DNA of 64,000 bases from Bog-257 sp963846715. GTDB taxonomy: Bacteria > Acidobacteriota > Terriglobia > Terriglobales > Acidobacteriaceae. A program made the translations under genes and the position numbers. The notes under the pieces were generated by a model. It saw nothing but the letters and a program-made list of their open reading frames with translations, ran no database searches and was not told the origin of the DNA. Positions within the stretch are counted from its first letter, which is position 1; each line of letters begins with the position of its first letter. Location of the stretch: contig CAWJXA010000002.1 in assembly GCA_963846715.1 (NCBI GenBank), forward strand, positions 682,001-746,000, read 5' to 3'. Below, piece by piece: positions 8,369-16,996 of the stretch.

Positions 8369-9532
8369 GGAGACTCTGATTAAGCTCTCCCTTTCCACAG
8401 GAGTATAGGTTACAGTCACGCCAGCATGAAACAGAGGACACTGGCGATGATGACTGGATTCGAGCGGTACACGAAGAAGACCAAGCGGGCATTGTTTCTG
8501 GAGGAGATGGAGCAGGTGGTGCCGTGGCAGAAGCTATGCGCGCTGATCGAGCCGCACTATCCCCAGGCAGGTAACGGTCGGCCGCCGGTAGGAGTGGAGC
8601 GGATGCTGCGGATTTATTTCTTGCAGCAGTGGTTCAATTTGTCGGACCCCGCGGTGGAAGAGGCGCTGTACGACTCGGTGGTGCTGCGGCAGTTCGTGGG
8701 CATCGATCTGGGGCAGGAGCCAGTGCCGGACGAGACCACGGTATGCAAGTTCCGCCACTTGCTGGAAGAGCACCAGCTGGGCGGAGCAGATGCTGGAGAC
8801 GGTGAACCTGCATTTGCAGGAGAAGGGAGTGCGCATCACGACGGGTACGATTGTGGACGCGACCATCATCCATGCGCCCAGCTCGACCAAGAACCGCGAG
8901 GAGAAGCGCGATCCGGAGATGCATCAGGCGAAGAAGGGCAAGCAGTGGTACTTCGGGATGAAGGCGCATGTGGGCGTGGACAGCAAGACCAAGATCATCC
9001 ACTCGGCCGCGGTGACGGCGGCCAACGTGGCGGATGCCACGGTGCTGCCGGAGTTGCTGCACGGAGAGGAGACGCGGGTGTGGGGCGATCAGGGCTATGT
9101 CGGGCAGACCGATGCCATCCATGAAGCAGCGCCGCGGGCCCGGGACTGCACCCATCGCCGCTATCGCTATAAAGACCGCATCGACGAAGTGGAGCGCGCC
9201 AAGAATCGGACCAAGTCGAGCGTACGCTCCAAAGTGGAGCATGTCTTTCAGGTTCTGAAATTGAAGTTCGGCTTCGTGAAGGTACGCTACCGAGGACTGA
9301 AGAAGAACGCCAACCGATTGTTTGCCACGTGTGCGCTGGTGAACCTGTTTATGGTGCGCAAGAAGTTGCTGCGGCTGGCGGCGGTATAGGCTAAAGGACG
9401 GCATTTTTCCCCTTCACGCAGCGATCTCAAGCATAGCCATGCAGCCGCAAGGTTGATGCGCTGCTATGGAGCTATGGAATCGAAAAGTTTCTCATGCGCC
9501 GCCCTTGAAAGCGGTGCTTATTCAGAGTTTCC
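8369..9532 (+). mobile_element. IS5-family insertion sequence with TIRs and 4-bp target duplication
   Basis: Left end GGAGACTCTGATTAAGC (8369-8385) and right end GCTTATTCAGAGTTTCC (9516-9532) are inverted repeats with two mismatches over 17 bp. Direct repeats TTAG flank the element at 8365-8368 and 9533-9536; a 4-bp duplication of this kind fits the IS5 family. The length is 1164 bp. It holds one transposase gene broken by a frameshift. The insertion went into a heptamer array: removing the element and one TTAG restores the 14-bp superperiod exactly. Confidence 0.9.
8426..9389 (+). pseudogene. IS5-family transposase, frameshifted
   Basis: The first frame (from ATG 8426) encodes the N-terminal part through FRHLLEEHQLG, with the IS5-type domain FLQQWFNLSDPAVEEALYDS. 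The second frame picks up at AEQMLETVNLHLQEKG and carries the DDE catalytic core: Asp in TIVDATIIHAPSSTKN, Asp in VWGDQGYVG and Glu in VRSKVEHVFQVLKLKFG. The frames differ by +1, and deleting one G in the GGGCGG run at 8779-8784 would restore LLEEHQLGEQMLETV. So it is either a recent pseudogene or a base-call error. Programmed frameshifting cannot be excluded, but no slippery A-run or pseudoknot is obvious. Total restored length would be about 320 residues, normal for the family. Confidence 0.88.
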
Positions 9533-10078
9533 TTAGCAATTAGCCCTTAGCAATTAGCAACTGGCCATTAGCAACTGGCGACTAGCCATTAGCAACTAGC
9601 ATTTAGCCGAAAGGCGTCGACCTTAGCATCGCGGCCCCACATGACCTTGAGACCCAACGCCAAGCTCGAAGGGCGACACAAAACGTAGCCCAGCACGTGA
9701 GAGTCTGCGTGAATGCCCAGTTTCAGCTCCGCCGGTGGAGCGGAACAAACGAAAATGGAACCCCGCAGGGGTCGAAGCGCAGTTAGCCCAGGACGGAGCG
9801 CAGCGGAGTCCTGGGTAGGGTGGAAAAAAGGGATCGAGTCCCGTAGGGACGGCAGGTTACTCACACAGACTCGTGCCGGGTTGGTGACATTCGATTCGAA
9901 GGAGTCCGGTAGAACGGCACAGCTTTTCCCGATCGCATGTTGAGTTCGGATAGACTGGCCTTCAGGTGGCCCGAGTCCAACAGAAATCGCCGAAGCGACG
10001 GGGGGCATCGCCCTCCGCCACCTAGGCTACAAAGTGCAGCATTAGCAAATTGCTAAATGCTAATTGCTAACTGCTTTT
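9533..10078. repeat. gene-free compound repeat: heptamer arrays around a multi-hairpin element
   Basis: No gene is visible in these 546 bases. From 9533 to about 9609 runs a heptamer array (TTAGCAA, TTAGCCC, CTAGCCA variants). From 10041 to 10076 runs an array in the opposite orientation (TTGCTAA units), so the pair could fold back on itself. Between them, 9726-9855 contains a row of hairpins: a GCTCC/GGAGC stem, CCCCGCAGGGG (9761-9771), a 14-bp-class stem at 9785-9816 with arms AGCCCAGGAC and GTCCTGGG, and the stem at 9835-9855 around GTCCCGTAGGGAC. A second copy with the same order of stems lies at 26225-26318. Confidence 0.75.
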
Positions 10079-10840
10079 TTATTTGCCTGGCAGGTAGCTC
10101 AAGTCCGCGCGGAACTGGATGATTTCGCTGGTCTCACTCATCACCGACCCGTCGATACGATCAACGATGGAATCCGCTTCCGCCTGTCCGAATGCATCTT
10201 TCAGCATCTCGCGGAAAGGCTTCACGTCAGGTTTGTCCTCGAAGTCTGCCCAACTGCTGCGCGGGAGAACGAGCACATAGGTTCCGGTGTCGCCGCCGCT
10301 AGCCAGCGCATACCACTCAAAATTGACCTGCCATTTTGTTTTTTGAGAAGCATCGTAAATCCGGCTGATGGCACTGCGAAAATCCGATTCTTTGCCGTAG
10401 CGCACGTGGAAGGTAATGATGTCGTCGAACTTGGGCGCCATCGTGGGAGGCGGCATATTGCTGACCTTCGGCAACGATTCGTAGTAGCGAGCGACGATGG
10501 AGTCCACGTAATTACCGAGCACTTTCTGAAATTCATCCAGGTCAGCCTGGTCGGGAATCGCCGGCTTGTCAAAATCTGCCCAGTGTTGATCGAGGCGACC
10601 CACGATGAAAGTCCCGGTATCCGGGCCGCTGAGCGTCTCCCACACATAGAGCGGCTGAGTGTCGTTCTGCTGCTTGTGCCACGCCGCTTTTTGCTTCCGT
10701 CCATCTTCGTACTGTTTGACCATGCCATTCTTAGGCTTCTGGAACTCCAGTGCGGCAACCGTGCCTGGTTTGCTCTGGGCAACCATCGAAACTGCAAACA
10801 ACATGACAGCAAAAACCGACAACATCGCTTTCGTTCTCAT
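10079..10840 (-). CDS. exported protein with two NIPSNAP/ABM-like repeats
   Basis: 253 residues from ATG 10840, preceded by a good ribosome-binding site (GAGGACAAATG). A signal peptide is evident (MRTKAMLSVFAVMLFAVSMVAQS). The mature part has an internal duplication: both halves share a core of the form G-x-DTGT(F/Y)-x-V-x4-HWADF or SWADF followed by a helix (LDEFQKVLGNYVDSI; VKPFREMLKDAFGQA). This pattern resembles dimeric alpha/beta-barrel (NIPSNAP-like) domains, but I cannot name a specific family. It is probably periplasmic and of unknown function. The TAA stop sits at the inner edge of a heptamer array. Confidence 0.8.
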   Translation of the reverse strand: MRTKAMLSVFAVMLFAVSMVAQSKPGTVAALEFQKPKNGMVKQYEDGRKQKAAWHKQQNDTQPLYVWETLSGPDTGTFIVGRLDQHWADFDKPAIPDQADLDEFQKVLGNYVDSIVARYYESLPKVSNMPPPTMAPKFDDIITFHVRYGKESDFRSAISRIYDASQKTKWQVNFEWYALASGGDTGTYVLVLPRSSWADFEDKPDVKPFREMLKDAFGQAEADSIVDRIDGSVMSETSEIIQFRADLSYLPGK

Positions 10841-11066
10841 TTGTCCTCGTCTCCTGAAATGTGGTGAGTTCGGTGAAGACGTCGTGGCCCATCGCCAGCC
10901 TGTACTCACGCGCCAGCGGGACGCAAGCCCACTCTTCAACTGCCCTGGGGAAAGTACAATCCGCAAATTTATTTGCTTTGAGATACCGGTGCATCTTACA
11001 CCTAACTCAAGTCAGAGAGCGACGGTAAAACTCACGGACGCAAACGAAAATGCGGCGCTGTGCTCT

Positions 11067-12263
11067 ATGATGGCGCGTATGCGCAACCTTGCAGAGGTGC
11101 TTGTTGTTGGACTGGGCGCCGTCGGGAGCGCGGCGCTCTATCAATCTGCCAAGCTGGGTGCGCGTGCGATTGGCATCGACCGCTTCAATCCGCCGCACGA
11201 TCAGGGCTCGTCGCACGGCGATACGCGCATCACGCGCGAAGCCATAGGCGAGGGCCGCGAGTTTGTTCCGCTGGCTGTGCGCTCCACTCAAATTTGGCAG
11301 GAGATCGAAGCTGCGACCGGACGCAATCTGCTTACGCGCAATGGATGCCTGGTTCTCGCCTCCCCAGACGTACCAGGCAATCATCACGGCTCTACTTCGT
11401 TCATCCAGGACACGATCGCAGTAGCCAGGGAATTCGGCATTGCGCACGAAATCTTAAGCACCGGCGAGCTGCGGCGTCGTTACCCGCAGTTTCGTTTGCG
11501 CGGGGACGAGATCGGCTACTTCGAGCCCGGGGCCGGGTTTCTCGGTCCTGAGGCTTGTATCGAGACGCAGCTTACCTTGGCGAGGCACGCCGGCGCACAA
11601 GTCATCACCTCGGAGACCGTTGTCGATTGCAAGCCGATGCCAGACGGCACCGTCGAAGTCACCACCAACGCTAATGTTTATGCCGCTGCCAAGGTCATCG
11701 TAACCGCAGGACCTTGGATCCAGCAGTTACTCGGTCCGAGTTATGCGCAATACTTCAAAATCTATCGCCAGGTGATGTACTGGTTCGCCGTGGCCGGCAA
11801 TGCGGAGCAATACACGCCGAGACGATTTCCTGTATTCATCTGGATCGCCGGCACTCGCCCGCGTGACATGATGTATGGCTTCCCCGTCGTCGACGGACCG
11901 AATGGCGGTGTTAAGATTGCCGCCGAACAATACGACACGACGGTCGATCCCGACGCCGTGCCGCGCACCGTGAGCGATGCGGAAATCTCCGCCATGTACA
12001 CCGAGTACATTGCGCCGCATTTTCCTGGCATCACCAGCAAATGCGTCCGCACCGCCACCTGCCTGTATACGGTGACGCCCGACGCGAAATTCGTCGTCGA
12101 TACCTTTCAAGGCTGCGAAAATATCGTCTTTGCCTCCGCCTGTTCCGGCCACGGCTTCAAGCATTCCGCTGCCCTGGGCGAGGCGCTCGCATTGCAGGCG
12201 CTGGGGAGGCCCTCGGTGATCGATCTGTCCGCATTCAGCCTGCGGCGGTTCTCGGCACTATGA
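11067..12263 (+). CDS. FAD-dependent amine oxidase, N-methyltryptophan/sarcosine oxidase type
   Basis: 398 residues. The N-terminus has the dinucleotide motif VLVVGLGAVGSAALYQ followed by IGIDRF and the DQGSSHGDTRITREA block typical of monomeric sarcosine and N-methyltryptophan oxidases. TATCLYTVTPDAKFVVD contains Cys332 at the position of the covalent 8alpha-S-cysteinyl-FAD link, and SACSGHGFKHSAALGEALA closes the FAD site. It should oxidise an N-methyl or secondary amino acid with O2, giving H2O2 and an aldehyde. The substrate is unknown. ATGs at 11070 and 11079 are alternative starts, and no strong ribosome-binding site helps to choose. The last base pairs overlap the next gene (ATGA), implying coupled translation. 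Confidence 0.9.
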   Translation: MMARMRNLAEVLVVGLGAVGSAALYQSAKLGARAIGIDRFNPPHDQGSSHGDTRITREAIGEGREFVPLAVRSTQIWQEIEAATGRNLLTRNGCLVLASPDVPGNHHGSTSFIQDTIAVAREFGIAHEILSTGELRRRYPQFRLRGDEIGYFEPGAGFLGPEACIETQLTLARHAGAQVITSETVVDCKPMPDGTVEVTTNANVYAAAKVIVTAGPWIQQLLGPSYAQYFKIYRQVMYWFAVAGNAEQYTPRRFPVFIWIAGTRPRDMMYGFPVVDGPNGGVKIAAEQYDTTVDPDAVPRTVSDAEISAMYTEYIAPHFPGITSKCVRTATCLYTVTPDAKFVVDTFQGCENIVFASACSGHGFKHSAALGEALALQALGRPSVIDLSAFSLRRFSAL

Positions 12264-12766
12264 CTACTAGGACTCTTATGTACTCCAAAGACCACCAGCT
12301 CGACGCCTTTAAAGTTGCAGGCATCGCCACTCGAACCAATAACGCCAAAGAGGCAGGCCCAGACGGCACAATCCCGAAGCTCTGGCAGCGGCTGATGCAG
12401 GAGCATGTCCTCGACAATGTTCCCGGCAAACTCGACCAGAGTATCTACGCCGTTTACACCGACTACGCAAGCGATGCCAACGGCGACTACACATTGGTCT
12501 TGTGCGCGAAGGTCCAATCCTCCCCTGAAATCGTTGTGCCAAAAGGCATGGTGATGAACACTGTTCCCGCCGGGCGATACGCTGTATTCACCTCGGAACG
12601 CGGACCCGTGGCTCGGGTTGTGGTGGAAACCTGGAAGAGGATTTGGGCTTACTACCAATCGCCCGATCATGGCGCGCGAGCCTATCGCGCCGATTTCGAA
12701 CTCTATGACGATCGGGCCGCCGATCCGGCTAACGCGCAGGTAGACATCTATATTGGCTTGAAATAG
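12260..12766 (+). CDS. GyrI-like small-molecule-binding protein (AraC effector-binding domain)
   Basis: 168 residues starting at the ATGA overlap with the oxidase gene. The sequence fits a stand-alone GyrI-like (AraC_E_bind, SOUL-type) domain: an early beta strand (VAGIATRTNN), a segment IPKLWQRLMQEH, a central YAVYTDYASDANGDYTLVLCAKV, VPAGRYAVFTSERGP and an ending with FELYDDRAADPANAQVDIYIGLK. Such domains bind small hydrophobic or cationic molecules; some act as sensors, and some were recently described as hydrolases. Tight coupling with the amine oxidase suggests it binds or handles the same compound. There is no signal peptide, so it is cytoplasmic. Confidence 0.85.
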   Translation: MTTRTLMYSKDHQLDAFKVAGIATRTNNAKEAGPDGTIPKLWQRLMQEHVLDNVPGKLDQSIYAVYTDYASDANGDYTLVLCAKVQSSPEIVVPKGMVMNTVPAGRYAVFTSERGPVARVVVETWKRIWAYYQSPDHGARAYRADFELYDDRAADPANAQVDIYIGLK

Positions 12767-12777
12767 TAGAAAGCGTG

Positions 12778-13767
12778 CTACCGCGCGTTCAGCAGCCGTA
12801 TCGTCTCCAGCACGACATCGCCGCTGATGGCCAGCGATTGCGGACTCAGCTTGTCGATGGTGTCCTGCACGCTGTGATGGAAAACGTTGTTGTAGCCGTA
12901 ATCGAGGTCGATGATGTCCACTGCCGGCACCCCAATTTTCAGGAAAGGCAGATGGTCGTCCTCAATGCCGGCTTTGTATGCGTAGAAGTGTGACTGGTAT
13001 CCCAGGTTGGTCGCAGCCTGGTAGACGAGTGCCCTCAACCACGGCGTTGAGGCGGTCTCCTCCAGGATGTCGAGGTCGGCGTCGCCGATCATGTCTACCA
13101 GAAGGAATGCTTTGATCTTCTTCGCGGTCCCATCCTGCTGCCACTTCTCTGCCAGATGCCGGGTGCCGTAGAGGCTGTCGCTGTCGGTCCACTTTACGAA
13201 CGCCTCTTCGCCGTCGGTCCACACCAGCCATACGCTGTAGCCGTCCAACTCTTTACCGCGAAACTGGTCTGCCAACGCCAGCAGCAGTGCAGTCGACGAG
13301 CCGCCATCATTCGCGCCGACATAGGCTTTCGGCAGCGGATAGTTCGTGTCGTAGTGTCCCGCGACCACGATGATGCCGTCCTTGCGCCCGGGAAACTTCG
13401 CAATGATGTTGTTGATGGGAAACTTGCCGACGGGAGTTTGCGCCGTAAATTTGTCCTGCTCCACGTCCACGCCCTTAAGCTTGGACAGAATGTACTGCTC
13501 GAGCTTGGCGTGTCCCGGACTGCCCACCGGACGCGACCCGATCGCGACAATCTCTTTCACGTACTGCATGACGTGGTTGCCGTTGATGTCGGGCTTGGGG
13601 CCGGAGTTGTCGGAATTAACAGGCATTGGAGTCGCCGCAGAAGCCGACATCGCACTCGTCGCTGCAGCGGACGCGGTCGTCGCCGATGCCTCAGACGGGG
13701 CTTGCTGTTTGTTGCATCCGAGGGTAACCGCGGCGAGCATCGCCAGCAGAATGAGAGTGAGACGCAA
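12778..13767 (-). CDS. M28 glutaminyl-peptide cyclotransferase-like lipoprotein
   Basis: 329 residues with a lipoprotein signal (MRLTLILLAMLAAVTLGC, Cys18) and an Ala/Ser-rich linker. The catalytic domain follows glutaminyl cyclase (QC) rather than a plain aminopeptidase: AGHYDT, GANDGGSSTALLLALAD, WTDGEEAFVKWTDSDSLYG, LLVDMIGD and DDHLPFLKIGVPAVDIIDLDY all line up with the zinc-site and active-site blocks of animal and plant-type-II QC (known animal form: DGEEAF..W..DSLYGSRHLA). It would convert N-terminal Gln to pyroglutamate on exported proteins at the envelope. Aminopeptidase activity remains possible. It is a single gene, convergent with the GyrI-like gene. Confidence 0.85.
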   Translation of the reverse strand: MRLTLILLAMLAAVTLGCNKQQAPSEASATTASAAATSAMSASAATPMPVNSDNSGPKPDINGNHVMQYVKEIVAIGSRPVGSPGHAKLEQYILSKLKGVDVEQDKFTAQTPVGKFPINNIIAKFPGRKDGIIVVAGHYDTNYPLPKAYVGANDGGSSTALLLALADQFRGKELDGYSVWLVWTDGEEAFVKWTDSDSLYGTRHLAEKWQQDGTAKKIKAFLLVDMIGDADLDILEETASTPWLRALVYQAATNLGYQSHFYAYKAGIEDDHLPFLKIGVPAVDIIDLDYGYNNVFHHSVQDTIDKLSPQSLAISGDVVLETIRLLNAR

Positions 13768-13812
13768 TTCGGCGAGACATCATGCTCACTACATTGTAAA
13801 CGGCGGAAGGAA

Positions 13813-13935
13813 TTCACCACAGAGGCACGGAGGCAGAGAGAGAGTCTGAAGCAAAAGCTAAACGCGGGTTCCACGGTGAACACAGATGCAAAACCCCAAT
13901 GTATTTCTCCGTACCGTCCGTGCCTCCGTGGTGAA
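13813..13935. repeat. inverted-repeat element with CACCACAGAGGCACGG arms
   Basis: Arms at 13813-13831 and 13917-13935 match as inverted repeats over 19 bp with one mismatch (core ACCACAGAGGCACGG). More copies of the CTCTGTG motif follow at 13941-13963. The inner 85 bp hold no gene. It looks like a dispersed non-coding element of the MITE/REP type. Confidence 0.7.
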
Positions 13936-13970
13936 AGGGACTTTCTCTGTGTCTCTGTGGTGATCATTCC

Positions 13971-14003
13971 AAACAAAACGGCCGCCCCGAAGAGCGGCCT
14001 TTG
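13971..14003 (-). terminator. rho-independent terminator after yebC
   Basis: On the minus strand an 8-bp GC stem (GGCCGCTC / GGGCGGCC) closes a TTCG tetraloop and is followed by GTTTTGTTT. It lies 40 nt after the yebC stop. On the plus strand the tail TTTGATTT is weaker, so it mainly serves the minus strand. Confidence 0.85.
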
Positions 14004-14007
14004 ATTT

Positions 14008-14039
14008 AGCTGATGGCTGATGGCTGATGGCTGACGGCT
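14008..14039. repeat. 7-bp tandem array (GCTGATG units)
   Basis: Four consecutive units, GCTGATG three times and GCTGACG once, fill the gap between the terminator and the yebC stop codon. Confidence 0.85.
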
Positions 14040-14041
14040 CC

Positions 14042-14788
<747 letters not shown>

Positions 14789-15101
14789 GGAAAGACCTCA
14801 GATTTTGAATAAGTTCAGCTAGAAGACCGGATGCCTCGCCGGTTCCGCGGATCAAGCGACGATTCCGCTTTAAAGCAGGCGGAAAGAGGGCGGGCAAACA
14901 GAAATTATAGCACCGGCTACAAGGACGAGTCAGGGGCTCTTTTGACCCAGCGTGCCTTCAGAGCCTGCCCTGAGCTTGCGAAGGGCAGGCCATCGTAAGT
15001 CCTGCAACTTTGTTGTCCTGGTCCGCTGTCGAATTTTTCAGTGTGTCCTAGTCTGAGCCAGACTGCTTGCCGACACCAGCCGCTTGTTATGCGGCGTTTT
15101 C
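14789..15101. other. gene-free stretch with a hairpin
   Basis: About 310 bases without a supported gene. A perfect 8-bp stem (GCCTGCCC / GGGCAGGC, 14963-14990) is the only structure I see. It has no T-run, so it is more likely a dispersed repeat than a terminator. The yebC promoter should lie in the part nearest 14789. Confidence 0.5.
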
Positions 15102-15464
15102 TTAGTCATGGTGGAAATAGAAGAGGTTCCCGTCCAGGTCCTTCACGGTGAATTGCCGTAATCCCCAAGGCTTTTTTTCCAGAGGATCCACGATGTTCGC
15201 ACCTGACGACTTCAGTTCCTGGTACGACGCATCGATATCTTCGGCAAACACCCAGTGAATGGCAGGTTCGAACGGCGGCTTCCTCTGGCGAAAGAATATC
15301 GCCACATCGCCGCGGGACACGGCCCCGATTTCTCCGCCCGGGTAAAGCCACCCGATCTCAAAGCCGAGTGCATCTCTGTAATGCTGCTGTGCGCGTTCGA
15401 CATCGGCGACCGGCAACTCCGGCACTGGCTGGCCAATTGAGCTGATTTTCTCTTTTGTGCCCAC
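15102..15464 (-). CDS. VOC-superfamily (glyoxalase-like) protein
   Basis: 120 residues from a GTG at 15464, chosen because AAGGAG stands 7 nt upstream; a longer frame upstream would add an implausible run of arginines. The sequence has the paired beta-alpha-beta-beta-beta halves of the vicinal oxygen chelate fold: VPELPVADVERAQQHYRDALGFEIGW in the first and HWVFAEDIDASYQELKSSGANIVDPLEKKPWGLRQFTVKDLDGNLF in the second. The closing DLDGNLFYFH motif supplies one of the usual metal-ligand positions. Such proteins are metal-dependent isomerases, dioxygenases or antibiotic-binding proteins; the substrate is unknown. A second VOC gene lies just upstream on the same strand. Confidence 0.88.
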   Translation of the reverse strand: MGTKEKISSIGQPVPELPVADVERAQQHYRDALGFEIGWLYPGGEIGAVSRGDVAIFFRQRKPPFEPAIHWVFAEDIDASYQELKSSGANIVDPLEKKPWGLRQFTVKDLDGNLFYFHHD

Positions 15465-15574
15465 AGAGATCTCCTTGAGATGATTTCCTACCCGGCGCCA
15501 GCGCCGGCGCCGACGTCGGACGAACTTCATCCCGCTGCGAAGCTATTTCTGATCCAGTTCTTGTTCAACTGCGA

Positions 15575-16048
15575 TCATTTCGACTTCTCTGCGCCCACCG
15601 TGGCCTCTGCCCGCTTATTCATCGACTCCTTGGCGCGGCGCTCTAGCTCTGCGGGTGAAACGTCCTCGAGGTGCGTAGCCACCCACCAGTTGTTGCCTTC
15701 GGAATCTTCCACGCCGCCGTGGCGGTCGCCGTAGAACTGGGTCGCGGGCTCGCTGATCGACTTACCTCCTGCCGCGATCGCCTTCTTGTACATGGCATCC
15801 ACGTCCTCGACGTAAAGGTAGAAGTTCGAGGGCCGCGCCTTCCACTGATCGTGGGCTGCGCCCAGCATCAGCATCGAGTCGCCAACCTTGACCTCGGCGT
15901 GGTGAACATTACCCTTGTCATCACGCATGGCATAGCTTTCTTGCGCATCGAATGCCTTCTTGAGGAAATCGATCACCGCACCAGGGTTTTTCACAGTCAG
16001 GTAAGGAGTAACGGTGTGGTATCCATCGGGAATTGGTTTAACTGCCAT
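15575..16048 (-). CDS. VOC-superfamily protein, PhnB/YdhR-like
   Basis: 157 residues with GGAGGAGCAGAGCA before the ATG. IPDGYHTVTPYLTVKNPGAVIDFLKKAFDAQE and the later GDSMLMLG, NFYLYVEDVDAMYKKAIAAGGKSISEP and QFYGDRHGGVEDSEGNNWWVATH match the PhnB-like branch of the glyoxalase fold, which includes 3-demethylubiquinone methyltransferase-like proteins of unknown catalytic role. The C-terminus is a charged helix. The 110 bp between it and the next VOC gene contain no terminator, so the two may be co-transcribed. Function beyond the fold is not known. Confidence 0.9.
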   Translation of the reverse strand: MAVKPIPDGYHTVTPYLTVKNPGAVIDFLKKAFDAQESYAMRDDKGNVHHAEVKVGDSMLMLGAAHDQWKARPSNFYLYVEDVDAMYKKAIAAGGKSISEPATQFYGDRHGGVEDSEGNNWWVATHLEDVSPAELERRAKESMNKRAEATVGAEKSK

Positions 16049-16103
16049 TGCTCTGCTCCTCCAAGTTGCAAGTTTGAGATATCAAACGGACCAGCGTTTG
16101 TTG

Positions 16104-16178
16104 GCTAGCTCTCAGCCCTTCACGACCGCAGCACCTCTGATCGCCGGCTAAGAGCTAACGGCTAAAAAGCTAAGAGCC
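16104..16178. repeat. inverted pair of heptamer arrays (GGCTAAG type)
   Basis: A short left arm (about 16104-16120, TAGCTCTCAGCCCTT) faces a right arm of GGCTAAG, AGCTAAC, GGCTAAA and AGCTAAG units (16145-16178). It lies between the VOC gene and the lipoprotein gene. Confidence 0.7.
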
Positions 16179-16278
16179 TTTCTGTGTTCCAGAGCCATAC
16201 TGACACGCCGGCGACGGCGACGTATTGTAAAAATTTGACCTAAGTTTTTCAGGACTGGACTTCAACTCCGCGGCGTTG

Positions 16279-16983
16279 TCAGTCCGAATCCTCTGCTCCC
16301 GAGCGACATCCAGTAGCGTTTCCGGATTGCCCCTTGAGCGGTTGACCTGCGCTAAGCCCCAACTCCAGCTTGGCGTTGTCCGAGCGAATTCCGACGGGCC
16401 CATCGAAAGCAAGCCCGTCGTTGCCAACGGCGCCGTCCCAAACAACTTTGCCGTCGATGAGTACCTTCAACTCTGCTCCGTTCATTTCGGCCCGCAGAGA
16501 GTGCGCATCTCCCGCGTGCAGAGCAGGAACCGGCTGACTGTGGAGTGGTTTGATGTTGGTGTAGCCTCGATTACCGCATTCCGCGCTGGTGTGTTGGCTG
16601 GGATTGCTTTTTACCGACACCACAAGCTGCGACTCCGGCTCGATTCGCCACATCGCATAAACCAGATTGCAGGCATCCTGGGCTCGCAACTTCAGACCAA
16701 ACTGGCGTCTCACTTCGCCTGAACCAAGCGGTGATTCCTGGTCCGTGGCGCCGACGTACTTAAACTGCGCCTCGATATCCTGTTGCGTCTGCTCCGCCAG
16801 GTAGGCGCGCATCTTAGGCACATTCACCGAGAACCGCTGCCCGGACAAGTCGGCAACTGCTCCTTCCGTAACGCACAGCGCGGAGCGTGAAACCGGCGTC
16901 AGCTTTCCTCCCGCCGGGGATGCACGGTTGCAACTCGACAAAACGAAGAAAGACAGCGCCCAGACCGCGCTTCGCATTGGCAT
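16279..16983 (-). CDS. lipoprotein with a concanavalin-like (DUF1080-type) domain
   Basis: 234 residues from ATG 16983, selected because GGAGG lies 6 nt upstream. The signal MPMRSAVWALSFFVLSSC ends in a lipobox Cys. The mature region alternates beta strands (FSVNVPKMRAYLAEQ, QFGLKLRAQDACNLVYAMWRIEPESQLVVSVKSNP, HSLRAEMNGAELKVLIDGKVVWDG, FDGPVGIRSDNAKLEL) in the way of laminin-G/DUF1080-like domains: the pattern H-xLRAEMNGxxLKVLIDGKVVW is characteristic. A binding or structural role at the envelope is likely; enzymatic activity is uncertain. It follows the AraC regulator gene by 13 nt, so they form an operon. Confidence 0.8.
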   Translation of the reverse strand: MPMRSAVWALSFFVLSSCNRASPAGGKLTPVSRSALCVTEGAVADLSGQRFSVNVPKMRAYLAEQTQQDIEAQFKYVGATDQESPLGSGEVRRQFGLKLRAQDACNLVYAMWRIEPESQLVVSVKSNPSQHTSAECGNRGYTNIKPLHSQPVPALHAGDAHSLRAEMNGAELKVLIDGKVVWDGAVGNDGLAFDGPVGIRSDNAKLELGLSAGQPLKGQSGNATGCRSGAEDSD

Positions 16984-16996
16984 TGCCATCCTCCAC

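Noticed and set aside
8770..8800. Programmed frameshift in the IS transposase
   Set aside because: No slippery A-run or clear stimulatory hairpin, and a one-base deletion restores a normal single frame as in single-ORF IS5 members.
9533..9609. CRISPR array
   Set aside because: Units are 7 bp with no spacers and no cas genes are near.
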